Shown here one piece after another: positions 9,212 through 22,056 of a DNA stretch of 64,000 bases. How positions within the stretch are numbered: the stretch's first letter is position 1; every line of letters begins with the position of its first letter. The translations under genes were made by a program, and so were the position numbers. A model generated the notes under the pieces. That model was not told the DNA's origin. It saw only the letters and a list, made by a program, of their open reading frames with translations, and did not search any database. The stretch comes from Tipula vernalis (taxonomy: Eukaryota > Arthropoda > Insecta > Diptera > Tipulidae), in contig OY282560.1 of assembly GCA_958295665.1 (NCBI GenBank), positions 42,223,044 through 42,287,043 on the forward strand. Reading direction: 5' to 3'.

Positions 9212-12200
9212 TCGGAGCACAATTGCAGATTTCGGATTTTTACAGCTCTGAATCGGCTGAGCTATAGTAAGGTGATTTTCTTCGAATCGAACTTTCTTCG
9301 AAATGTATGGTATAGCAATTACAGGTTTCATGACCTATCATTTAAGGTGTCAAGAACCGCAATCGGAGCACAATTGCAGATTTCGGATTTTTACAGCTCT
9401 GAATCGGCTGAGCTATAGTAAGGTGATTTTCTTCGAATCGATTTTTCTGTGAAATGTATGGAAATAATCAACCAATTTTAATGCGGTTTGGCAAAACAAT
9501 TACAAGTCCCGAGACCTATCATTTGAGGTATCAAGAACCGCAATCGGAGCACAATTGCAGATTTCGGATTTTTACAGCTCTGAATCGGCTGAGCTATAGT
9601 AAGGTGATTTTCTTCGAATCGATTTTTCCGTGAAATGAATGGAAATAATCAACCAAATTTAATGCGGTTTGGCAAAACAATTACAAGTCCCGAGACCTAT
9701 CATTTGAGGTATCAAGAACCGCAATCGGAGCACAATTGCAGATTTCGGATTTTTACAGCTCTGAATCGGCTGAGCTATAGTAAGGTGATTTTCTTCGAAT
9801 CGAACTTTCTTCGAAATGTATGGTATAGCAATTACAGGTTTCATGACCTATCATTTAAGGTGTCAAGAACCGCAATCGGAGCACAATTGCAGATTTCGGA
9901 TTTTTACAGCTCTGAATCGGCTGAGCTATAGTAAGGTGATTTTCTTCGAATCGATTTTTCTGTGAAATGTATGGAAATAATCAACCAATTTTAATGCGGT
10001 TTGGCATAACAATTACAAGTCCCGAGACCTATCATTTGAGGTATCAAGAACCGCAATCGGAGCACAATTGCAGATTTCGGATTTTTACAGCTCTGAATCG
10101 GCTGAGCTATAGTAAGGTGATTTTCTTCGAATCGAACTTTCTTCGAAATGTATGGTATAGCAATTACAGGTTTCATGACCTATCATTTAAGGTGTCAAGA
10201 ACCGCAATCGGAGCACAATTGCAGATTTCGGATTTTTACAGCTCTGAATCGGCTGAGCTATAGTAAGGTGATTTTCTTCGATTCGATTTTTCTGTGAAAT
10301 GTATGGAAATAATCAACCAATTTTAATGCGGTTTGGCATAACAATTACAAGTCCCGAGACCTATCATTTGAGGTATCAAGAACCGCAATCGGAGCACAAT
10401 TGCAGATTTCGGATTTTTACAGCTCTGAATCGGCTGAGCTATAGTAAGGTGATTTTCTTCGAATCGAACTTTCTTCGAAATGTATGGTATAGCAATTACA
10501 GGTTTCATGACCTATCATTTAAGGTGTCAAGAACCGCAATCGGAGCACAATTGCAGATTTCGGATTTTTACAGCTCTGAATCGGCTGAGCTATAGTAAGG
10601 TGATTTTCTTCGATTCGATTTTTCTGTGAAATGTATGGAAATAATCAACCAATTTTAATGCGGTTTGGCATAACAATTACAAGTCCCGAGACCTATCATT
10701 TGAGGTATCAAGAACCGCAATCGGAGCACAATTGCAGATTTCGGATTTTTACAGCTCTGAATCGGCTGAGCTATAGTAAGGTGATTTTCTTCGAATCGAT
10801 TTTTCCGTGAAATGAATGGAAATAATCAACCAATTTTAATGCGGTTTGGCAAAACAATTACAAGTCCCGAGACCTATCATTTGAGGTATCAAGAACCGCA
10901 ATCGGAGCACAATTGCAGATTTCGGATTTTTACAGCTCTGAATCGGCTGAGCTATAGTAAGGTGATTTTCTTCGAATCGAACTTTCTTCGAAATGTATGG
11001 TATAGCAATTACAGGTTTCATGACCTATCATTTAAGGTGTCAAGAACCGCAATCGGAGCACAATTGCAGATTTCGGATTTTTACAGCTCTGAATCGGCTG
11101 AGCTATAGTAAGGTGATTTTCTTCGAATCGATTTTTCTGTGAAATGTATGGAAATAATCAACCAATTTTAATGCGGTTTGGCAAAACAATTACAAGTCCC
11201 GAGACCTATCATTTGAGGTATCAAGAACCGCAATCGGAGCACAATTGCAGATTTCGGATTTTTACAGCTCTGAATCGGCTGAGCTATAGTAAGGTGATTT
11301 TCTTCGAATCGAACTTTCTTCGAAATGTATGGTATAGCAATTACAGGTTTCATGACCTATCATTTAAGGTGTCAAGAACCGCAATCGGAGCACAATTGCA
11401 GATTTCGGATTTTTACAGCTCTGAATCGGCTGAGCTATAGTAAGGTGATTTTCTTCGAATCGATTTTTCTGTGAAATGTATGGAAATAATCAACCAATTT
11501 TAATGCGGTTTGGCAAAACAATTACAAGTCCCGAGACCTATCATTTGAGGTATCAAGAACCGCAATCGGAGCACAATTGCAGATTTCGGATTTTTACAGC
11601 TCTGAATCGGCTGAGCTGTAAGGTGATTTTCTTCGAATCGAACTTTCTTCGAAATGTACGGTATAGCAATTACAGGTCTCGTGACCTATCATTTAAGGTA
11701 TCAAGAACCGCAATCGGAGCACAATTGCAGATTTCGGATTTTTACAGCTCTGAATCGGCTGAGCTATAGTAAGGTGATTTTCTTCGAATCGATTTTTCCG
11801 TGAAATGAATGGAAATAATCAACCAATTTTAATGCGGTTTGGCAAAACAATTACAAGTCCCGAGACCTATCATTTGAGGTATCAAGAACCGCAATCGGAG
11901 CACAATTGCAGATTTCGGATTTTTACAGCTCTGAATCGGCTGAGCTATAGTAAGGTGATTTTCTTCGAATCGAACTTTCTTCGAAATGTATGGTATAGCA
12001 ATTACAGGTTTCATGACCTATCATTTAAGGTGTCAAGAACCGCAATCGGAGCACAATTGCAGATTTCGGATTTTTACAGCTCTGAATCGGCTGAGCTATA
12101 GTAAGGTGATTTTCTTCGAATCGATTTTTCTGTGAAATGTATGGAAATAATCAACCAATTTTAATGCGGTTTGGCATAACAATTACAAGTCCCGAGACCT

Positions 12201-12920
12201 ATCATTTGAGGTATCAAGAACCGCAATCGGAGCACAATTGCAGATTTCGGATTTTTACAGCTCTGAATCGGCTGAGCTATAGTAAGGTGATTTTCTTCGA
12301 ATCGATTTTTCCGTGAAATGAATGGAAATAATCAACCAAATTTAATGCGGTTTGGCAAAACAATTACAAGTCCCGAGACCTATCATTTGAGGTATCAAGA
12401 ACCGCAATCGGAGCACAATTGCAGATTTCGGATTTTTACAGCTCTGAATCGGCTGAGCTATAGTAAGGTGATTTTCTTCGAATCGAACTTTCTTCGAAAT
12501 GTATGGTATAGCAATTACAGGTTTCATGACCTATCATTTAAGGTGTCAAGAACCGCAATCGGAGCACAATTGCAGATTTCGGATTTTTACAGCTCTGAAT
12601 CGGCTGAGCTATAGTAAGGTGATTTTCTTCGAATCGATTTTTCTGTGAAATGTATGGAAATAATCAACCAATTTTAATGCGGTTTGGCATAACAATTACA
12701 AGTCCCGAGACCTATCATTTGAGGTATCAAGAACCGCAATCGGAGCACAATTGCAGATTTCGGATTTTTACAGCTCTGAATCGGCTGAGCTATAGTAAGG
12801 TGATTTTCTTCGAATCGATTTTTCCGTGAAATGAATGGAAATAATCAACCAAATTTAATGCGGTTTGGCAAAACAATTACAAGTCCCGAGACCTATCATT
12901 TGAGGTATCAAGAACCGCAA
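9212..12920 (+). repeat. Array segment rich in A-C dimers, Ak and Bn
   Basis: Map: 9212 C, 9363 Ak, 9544 Bn, 9725 C, 9876 A, 10057 C, 10208 A, 10389 C, 10540 A, 10721 B, 10902 C, 11053 Ak, 11234 C, 11385 Ak, 11566 D, 11714 B, 11895 C, 12046 A, 12227 Bn, 12408 C, 12559 A, 12740 Bn. From 9876 to 10539 the period is a 332-bp A-C dimer. The A monomers at 10208 and 10540 share a private cgattcgatt, which shows a very recent dimer duplication. Confidence 0.92.
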
Positions 12921-15900
12921 TCGGAGCACAATTGCAGATTTCGGATTTTTACAGCTCTGAATCGGCTGAGCTATAGTAAGGTGATTTTCTTCGAATCGAT
13001 TTTTCTGTGAAATGTATGGAAATAATCAACCAATTTTAATGCGGTTTGGCAAAACAATTACAAGTCCCGAGACCTATCATTTGAGGTATCAAGAACCGCA
13101 ATCGGAGCACAATTGCAGATTTCGGATTTTTACAGCTCTGAATCGGCTGAGCTGTAAGGTGATTTTCTTCGAATCGAACTTTCTTCGAAATGTATGGTAT
13201 AGCAATTACAGGTTTCATGACCTATCATTTAAGGTGTCAAGAACCGCAATCGGAGCACAATTGCAGATTTCGGATTTTTACAGCTCTGAATCGGCTGAGC
13301 TATAGTAAGGTGATTTTCTTCGAATCGATTTTTCTGTGAAATGTATGGAAATAATCAACCAATTTTAATGCGGTTTGGCAAAACAATTACAAGTCCCGAG
13401 ACCTATCATTTGAGGTATCAAGAACCGCAATCGGAGCACAATTGCAGATTTCGGATTTTTACAGCTCTGAATCGGCTGAGCTGTAAGGTGATTTTCTTCG
13501 AATCGAACTTTCTTCGAAATGTACGGTATAGCAATTACAGGTCTCGTGACCTATCATTTAAGGTATCAAGAACCGCAATCGGAGCACAATTGCAGATTTC
13601 GGATTTTTACAGCTCTGAATCGGCTGAGCTATAGTAAGGTGATTTTCTTCGAATCGATTTTTCCGTGAAATGAATGGAAATAATCAACCAATTTTAATGC
13701 GGTTTGGCAAAACAATTACAAGTCCCGAGACCTATCATTTGAGGTATCAAGAACCGCAATCGGAGCACAATTGCAGATTTCGGATTTTTACAGCTCTGAA
13801 TCGGCTGAGCTATAGTAAGGTGATTTTCTTCGAATCGAACTTTCTTCGAAATGTATGGTATAGCAATTACAGGTTTCATGACCTATCATTTAAGGTGTCA
13901 AGAACCGCAATCGGAGCACAATTGCAGATTTCGGATTTTTACAGCTCTGAATCGGCTGAGCTATAGTAAGGTGATTTTCTTCGAATCGATTTTTCTGTGA
14001 AATGTATGGAAATAATCAACCAATTTTAATGCGGTTTGGCAAAACAATTACAAGTCCCGAGACCTATCATTTGAGGTATCAAGAACCGCAATCGGAGCAC
14101 AATTGCAGATTTCGGATTTTTACAGCTCTGAATCGGCTGAGCTATAGTAAGGTGATTTTCTTCGAATCGAACTTTCTTCGAAATGTATGGTATAGCAATT
14201 ACAGGTTTCATGACCTATCATTTAAGGTGTCAAGAACCGCAATCGGAGCACAATTGCAGATTTCGGATTTTTACAGCTCTGAATCGGCTGAGCTATAGTA
14301 AGGTGATTTTCTTCGAATCGATTTTTCTGTGAAATGTATGGAAATAATCAACCAATTTTAATGCGGTTTGGCATAACAATTACAAGTCCCGAGACCTATC
14401 ATTTGAGGTATCAAGAACCGCAATCGGAGCACAATTGCAGATTTCGGATTTTTACAGCTCTGAATCGGCTGAGCTGTAAGGTGATTTTCTTCGAATCGAA
14501 CTTTCTTCGAAATGTACGGTATAGCAATTACAGGTCTCGTGACCTATCATTTAAGGTATCAAGAACCGCAATCGGAGCACAATTGCAGATTTCGGATTTT
14601 TACAGCTCTGAATCGGCTGAGCTATAGTAAGGTGATTTTCTTCGAATCGATTTTTCCGTGAAATGAATGGAAATAATCAACCAATTTTAATGCGGTTTGG
14701 CAAAACAATTACAAGTCCCGAGACCTATCATTTGAGGTATCAAGAACCGCAATCGGAGCACAATTGCAGATTTCGGATTTTTACAGCTCTGAATCGGCTG
14801 AGCTATAGTAAGGTGATTTTCTTCGAATCGAACTTTCTTCGAAATGTATGGTATAGCAATTACAGGTTTCATGACCTATCATTTAAGGTGTCAAGAACCG
14901 CAATCGGAGCACAATTGCAGATTTCGGATTTTTACAGCTCTGAATCGGCTGAGCTATAGTAAGGTGATTTTCTTCGAATCGATTTTTCTGTGAAATGTAT
15001 GGAAATAATCAACCAATTTTAATGCGGTTTGGCAAAACAATTACAAGTCCCGAGACCTATCATTTGAGGTATCAAGAACCGCAATCGGAGCACAATTGCA
15101 GATTTCGGATTTTTACAGCTCTGAATCGGCTGAGCTATAGTAAGGTGATTTTCTTCGAATCGAACTTTCTTCGAAATGTATGGTATAGCAATTACAGGTT
15201 TCATGACCTATCATTTAAGGTGTCAAGAACCGCAATCGGAGCACAATTGCAGATTTCGGATTTTTACAGCTCTGAATCGGCTGAGCTATAGTAAGGTGAT
15301 TTTCTTCGAATCGATTTTTCTGTGAAATGTATGGAAATAATCAACCAATTTTAATGCGGTTTGGCAAAACAATTACAAGTCCCGAGACCTATCATTTGAG
15401 GTATCAAGAACCGCAATCGGAGCACAATTGCAGATTTCGGATTTTTACAGCTCTGAATCGGCTGAGCTGTAAGGTGATTTTCTTCGAATCGAACTTTCTT
15501 CGAAATGTACGGTATAGCAATTACAGGTCTCGTGACCTATCATTTAAGGTATCAAGAACCGCAATCGGAGCACAATTGCAGATTTCGGATTTTTACAGCT
15601 CTGAATCGGCTGAGCTATAGTAAGGTGATTTTCTTCGAATCGATTTTTCCGTGAAATGAATGGAAATAATCAACCAATTTTAATGCGGTTTGGCAAAACA
15701 ATTACAAGTCCCGAGACCTATCATTTGAGGTATCAAGAACCGCAATCGGAGCACAATTGCAGATTTCGGATTTTTACAGCTCTGAATCGGCTGAGCTATA
15801 GTAAGGTGATTTTCTTCGAATCGAACTTTCTTCGAAATGTATGGTATAGCAATTACAGGTTTCATGACCTATCATTTAAGGTGTCAAGAACCGCAATCGG

Positions 15901-16225
15901 AGCACAATTGCAGATTTCGGATTTTTACAGCTCTGAATCGGCTGAGCTATAGTAAGGTGATTTTCTTCGAATCGATTTTTCTGTGAAATGTATGGAAATA
16001 ATCAACCAATTTTAATGCGGTTTGGCATAACAATTACAAGTCCCGAGACCTATCATTTGAGGTATCAAGAACCGCAATCGGAGCACAATTGCAGATTTCG
16101 GATTTTTACAGCTCTGAATCGGCTGAGCTGTAAGGTGATTTTCTTCGAATCGAACTTTCTTCGAAATGTACGGTATAGCAATTACAGGTCTCGTGACCTA
16201 TCATTTAAGGTATCAAGAACCGCAA
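12921..16225 (+). repeat. Array segment alternating Ak/A with C, D and B
   Basis: Map: 12921 Ak, 13102 Cs, 13250 Ak, 13431 D, 13579 B, 13760 C, 13911 Ak, 14092 C, 14243 A, 14424 D, 14572 B, 14753 C, 14904 Ak, 15085 C, 15236 Ak, 15417 D, 15565 B, 15746 C, 15897 A, 16078 D. The core order B, C, Ak, C, A/Ak, D (993 bp) starts at 13579 and repeats at 14572. Confidence 0.92.
13102..13249 (+). repeat. Mosaic monomer Cs (148 bp): D front, C body
   Basis: It has gctgtaagg without the ATA triplet, as in D, followed by tatggtatagc, caggtttcatg and ggtgtcaag, as in C. It is the reciprocal mosaic of Dl and the only example seen in the window. Confidence 0.85.
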
Positions 16226-18564
16226 TCGGAGCACAATTGCAGATTTCGGATTTTTACAGCTCTGAATCGGCTGAGCTATAGTAAGGTGATTTTCTTCGAA
16301 TCGATTTTTCCGTGAAATGAATGGAAATAATCAACCAATTTTAATGCGGTTTGGCAAAACAATTACAAGTCCCGAGACCTATCATTTGAGGTATCAAGAA
16401 CCGCAATCGGAGCACAATTGCAGATTTCGGATTTTTACAGCTCTGAATCGGCTGAGCTATAGTAAGGTGATTTTCTTCGAATCGAACTTTCTTCGAAATG
16501 TATGGTATAGCAATTACAGGTTTCATGACCTATCATTTAAGGTGTCAAGAACCGCAATCGGAGCACAATTGCAGATTTCGGATTTTTACAGCTCTGAATC
16601 GGCTGAGCTATAGTAAGGTGATTTTCTTCGAATCGATTTTTCTGTGAAATGTATGGAAATAATCAACCAATTTTAATGCGGTTTGGCAAAACAATTACAA
16701 GTCCCGAGACCTATCATTTGAGGTATCAAGAACCGCAATCGGAGCACAATTGCAGATTTCGGATTTTTACAGCTCTGAATCGGCTGAGCTATAGTAAGGT
16801 GATTTTCTTCGAATCGATTTTTCCGTGAAATGAATGGAAATAATCAACCAATTTTAATGCGGTTTGGCAAAACAATTACAAGTCCCGAGACCTATCATTT
16901 GAGGTATCAAGAACCGCAATCGGAGCACAATTGCAGATTTCGGATTTTTACAGCTCTGAATCGGCTGAGCTGTAAGGTGATTTTCTTCGAATCGAACTTT
17001 CTTCGAAATGTACGGTATAGCAATTACAGGTCTCGTGACCTATCATTTAAGGTATCAAGAACCGCAATCGGAGCACAATTGCAGATTTCGGATTTTTACA
17101 GCTCTGAATCGGCTGAGCTATAGTAAGGTGATTTTCTTCGAATCGATTTTTCCGTGAAATGAATGGAAATAATCAACCAATTTTAATGCGATTTGGCAAA
17201 ACAATTACAAGTCCCGAGACCTATCATTTGAGGTATCAAGAACCGCAATCGGAGCACAATTGCAGATTTCGGATTTTTACAGCTCTGAATCGGCTGAGCT
17301 GTAAGGTGATTTTCTTCGAATCGAACTTTCTTCGAAATGTACGGTATAGCAATTACAGGTCTCGTGACCTATCATTTAAGGTATCAAGAACCGCAATCGG
17401 AGCACAATTGCAGATTTCGGATTTTTACAGCTCTGAATCGGCTGAGCTATAGTAAGGTGATTTTCTTCGAATCGATTTTTCCGTGAAATGAATGGAAATA
17501 ATCAACCAATTTTAATGCGGTTTGGCAAAACAATTACAAGTCCCGAGACCTATCATTTGAGGTATCAAGAACCGCAATCGGAGCACAATTGCAGATTTCG
17601 GATTTTTACAGCTCTGAATCGGCTGAGCTGTAAGGTGATTTTCTTCGAATCGAACTTTCTTCGAAATGTACGGTATAGCAATTACAGGTCTCGTGACCTA
17701 TCATTTAAGGTATCAAGAACCGCAATCGGAGCACAATTGCAGATTTCGGATTTTTACAGCTCTGAATCGGCTGAGCTATAGTAAGGTGATTTTCTTCGAA
17801 TCGATTTTTCCGTGAAATGAATGGAAATAATCAACCAATTTTAATGCGGTTTGGCAAAACAATTACAAGTCCCGAGACCTATCATTTGAGGTATCAAGAA
17901 CCGCAATCGGAGCACAATTGCAGATTTCGGATTTTTACAGCTCTGAATCGGCTGAGCTATAGTAAGGTGATTTTCTTCGAATCGATTTTTCTGTGAAATG
18001 TATGGAAATAATCAACCAATTTTAATGCGGTTTGGCATAACAATTACAAGTCCCGAGACCTATCATTTGAGGTATCAAGAACCGCAATCGGAGCACAATT
18101 GCAGATTTCGGATTTTTACAGCTCTGAATCGGCTGAGCTGTAAGGTGATTTTCTTCGAATCGAACTTTCTTCGAAATGTACGGTATAGCAATTACAGGTC
18201 TCGTGACCTATCATTTAAGGTATCAAGAACCGCAATCGGAGCACAATTGCAGATTTCGGATTTTTACAGCTCTGAATCGGCTGAGCTATAGTAAGGTGAT
18301 TTTCTTCGAATCGATTTTTCTGTGAAATGTATGGAAATAATCAACCAATTTTAATGCGGTTTGGCAAAACAATTACAAGTCCCGAGACCTATCATTTGAG
18401 GTATCAAGAACCGCAATCGGAGCACAATTGCAGATTTCGGATTTTTACAGCTCTGAATCGGCTGAGCTGTAAGGTGATTTTCTTCGAATCGAACTTTCTT
18501 CGAAATGTACGGTATAGCAATTACAGGTCTCGTGACCTATCATTTAAGGTATCAAGAACCGCAA
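16226..18564 (+). repeat. 2,339-bp 14-monomer block with B-D dimers, copy 1 of 2
   Basis: Map: 16226 B, 16407 C, 16558 Ak, 16739 B, 16920 D, 17068 B, 17249 D, 17397 B, 17578 D, 17726 B, 17907 A, 18088 D, 18236 Ak, 18417 D. From 16739 the period is a clean 329-bp B-D dimer repeated three times. The identical order occurs at 27348-29686, offset by 11,122 bp. A private gcgatttggc near 17190 is not shared with the other copy. Confidence 0.92.
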
Positions 18565-19587
18565 TCGGAGCACAATTGCAGATTTCGGATTTTTACAGCT
18601 CTGAATCGGCTGAGCTATAGTAAGGTGATTTTCTTCGAATCGATTTTTCCGTGAAATGAATGGAAATAATCAACCAATTTTAATGCGGTTTGGCAAAACA
18701 ATTACAAGTCCCGAGACCTATCATTTGAGGTATCAAGAACCGCAATCGGAGCACAATTGCAGATTTCGGATTTTTACAGCTCTGAATCGGCTGAGCTATA
18801 GTAAGGTGATTTTCTTCGAATCGAACTTTCTTCGAAATGTATGGTATAGCAATTACAGGTTTCATGACCTATCATTTAAGGTGTCAAGAACCGCAATCGG
18901 AGCACAATTGCAGATTTCGGATTTTTACAGCTCTGAATCGGCTGAGCTATAGTAAGGTGATTTTCTTCGAATCGATTTTTCTGTGAAATGTATGGAAATA
19001 ATCAACCAATTTTAATGCGGTTTGGCATAACAATTACAAGTCCCGAGACCTATCATTTGAGGTATCAAGAACCGCAATCGGAGCACAATTGCAGATTTCG
19101 GATTTTTACAGCTCTGAATCGGCTGAGCTGTAAGGTGATTTTCTTCGAATCGAACTTTCTTCGAAATGTACGGTATAGCAATTACAGGTCTCGTGACCTA
19201 TCATTTAAGGTATCAAGAACCGCAATCGGAGCACAATTGCAGATTTCGGATTTTTACAGCTCTGAATCGGCTGAGCTATAGTAAGGTGATTTTCTTCGAA
19301 TCGATTTTTCCGTGAAATGAATGGAAATAATCAACCAATTTTAATGCGGTTTGGCAAAACAATTACAAGTCCCGAGACCTATCATTTGAGGTATTAAGAA
19401 CCGCAATCGGAGCACAATTGCAGATTTCGGATTTTTACAGCTCTGAATCGGCTGAGCTATAGTAAGGTGATTTTCTTCGAATCGATTTTTCTGTGAAATG
19501 TATGGAAATAATCAACCAATTTTAATGCGGTTTGGCATAACAATTACAAGTCCCGAGACCTATCATTTGAGGTATCAAGAACCGCAA
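18565..19587 (+). repeat. Linker segment B-C-A-D-B-A
   Basis: Map: 18565 B, 18746 C, 18897 A, 19078 D, 19226 B, 19407 A. The B at 19226 has a private gtattaag. B, C, A, D, B also follows the second 2,339-bp block (29868-30709), but there it is preceded by an extra A. Confidence 0.92.
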
Positions 19588-22056
19588 TCGGAGCACAATT
19601 GCAGATTTCGGATTTTTACAGCTCTGAATCGGCTGAGCTATAGTAAGGTGATTTTCTTCGAATCGATTTTTCCGTGAAATGAATGGAAATAATCAACCAA
19701 TTTTAATGCGGTTTGGCAAAACAATTACAAGTCCCGAGACCTATCATTTGAGGTATCAAGAACCGCAATCGGAGCACAATTGCAGATTTCGGATTTTTAC
19801 AGCTCTGAATCGGCTGAGCTATAGTAAGGTGATTTTCTTCGAATCGAACTTTCTTCGAAATGTATGGTATAGCAAATTCAGGTTTCATGACCTATCATTT
19901 AAGGTGTCAAGAACCGCAATCGGAGCACAATTGCAGATTTCGGATTTTTACAGCTCTGAATCGGCTGAGCTATAGTAAGGTGATTTTCTTCGAATCGATT
20001 TTTCTGTGAAATGTATGGAAATAATCAACCAATTTTAATGCGGTTTGGCATAACAATTACAAGTCCCGAGACCTATCATTTGAGGTATCAAGAACCGCAA
20101 TCGGAGCACAATTGCAGATTTCGGATTTTTACAGCTCTGAATCGGCTGAGCTATAGTAAGGTGATTTTCTTCGAATCGAACTTTCTTCGAAATGTATGGT
20201 ATAGCAATTACAGGTTTCATGACCTATCATTTAAGGTGTCAAGAACCGCAATCGGAGCACAATTGCAGATTTCGGATTTTTACAGCTCTGAATCGGCTGA
20301 GCTGTAAGGTGATTTTCTTCGAATCGAACTTTCTTCGAAATGTACGGTATAGCAATTACAGGTCTCGTGACCTATCATTTAAGGTATCAAGAACCGCAAT
20401 CGGAGCACAATTGCAGATTTCGGATTTTTACAGCTCTGAATCGGCTGAGCTATAGTAAGGTGATTTTCTTCGAATCGATTTTTCCGTGAAATGAATGGAA
20501 ATAATCAACCAATTTTAATGCGGTTTGGCAAAACAATTACAAGTCCCGAGACCTATCATTTGAGGTATCAAGAACCGCAATCGGAGCACAATTGCAGATT
20601 TCGGATTTTTACAGCTCTGAATCGGCTGAGCTATAGTAAGGTGATTTTCTTCGAATCGAACTTTCTTCGAAATGTATGGTATAGCAATTACAGGTTTCAT
20701 GACCTATCATTTAAGGTGTCAAGAACCGCAATCGGAGCACAATTGCAGATTTCGGATTTTTACAGCTCTGAATCGGCTGAGCTGTAAGGTGATTTTCTTC
20801 GAATCGAACTTTCTTCGAAATGTACGGTATAGCAATTACAGGTCTCGTGACCTATCTTTTAAGGTATCAAGAACCGCAATCGGAGCACAATTGCAGATTT
20901 CGGATTTTTACAGCTCTGAATCGGCTGAGCTATAGTAAGGTGATTTTCTTCGAATCGATTTTTCCGTGAAATGAATGGAAATAATCAACCAATTTTAATG
21001 CGGTTTGGCAAAACAATTACAAGTCCCGAGACCTATCATTTGAGGTATCAAGAACCGCAATCGGAGCACAATTGCAGATTTCGGATTTTTACAGCTCTGA
21101 ATCGGCTGAGCTATAGTAAGGTGATTTTCTTCGAATCGAACTTTCTTCGAAATGTATGGTATAGCAATTACAGGTTTCATGACCTATCATTTAAGGTGTC
21201 AAGAACCGCAATCGGAGCACAATTGCAGATTTCGGATTTTTACAGCTCTGAATCGGCTGAGCTATAGTAAGGTGATTTTCTTCGAATCGATTTTTCTGTG
21301 AAATGTATGGAAATAATCAACCAATTTTAATGCGGTTTGGCATAACAATTACAAGTCCCGAGACCTATCATTTGAGGTATCAAGAACCGCAATCGGAGCA
21401 CAATTGCAGATTTCGGATTTTTACAGCTCTGAATCGGCTGAGCTATAGTAAGGTGATTTTCTTCGAATCGAACTTTCTTCGAAATGTATGGTATAGCAAT
21501 TACAGGTTTCATGACCTATCATTTAAGGTGTCAAGAACCGCAATCGGAGCACAATTGCAGATTTCGGATTTTTACAGCTCTGAATCGGCTGAGCTATAGT
21601 AAGGTGATTTTCTTCGAATCGATTTTTCTGTGAAATGTATGGAAATAATCAACCAATTTTAATGCGGTTTGGCATAACAATTACAAGTCCCGAGACCTAT
21701 CATTTGAGGTATCAAGAACCGCAATCGGAGCACAATTGCAGATTTCGGATTTTTACAGCTCTGAATCGGCTGAGCTATAGTAAGGTGATTTTCTTCGAAT
21801 CGAACTTTCTTCGAAATGTATGGTATAGCAATTACAGGTTTCATGACCTATCATTTAAGGTGTCAAGAACCGCAATCGGAGCACAATTGCAGATTTCGGA
21901 TTTTTACAGCTCTGAATCGGCTGAGCTATAGTAAGGTGATTTTCTTCGAATCGATTTTTCTGTGAAATGTATGGAAATAATCAACCAATTTTAATGCGGT
22001 TTGGCATAACAATTACAAGTCCCGAGACCTATCATTTGAGGTATCAAGAACCGCAA
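19588..22056 (+). repeat. 2,469-bp higher-order unit, copy 1 (tagged C)
   Basis: Map: 19588 B, 19769 C, 19920 A, 20101 C, 20252 D, 20400 B, 20581 C, 20732 D, 20880 B, 21061 C, 21212 A, 21393 C, 21544 A, 21725 C, 21876 A. The C at 19769 carries gcaaattcagg in place of gcaattacagg. That tag recurs in the C at 22238, exactly 2,469 bp later, so the unit was tandemly duplicated. The D at 20732 has a private cctatctttt. Confidence 0.92.
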
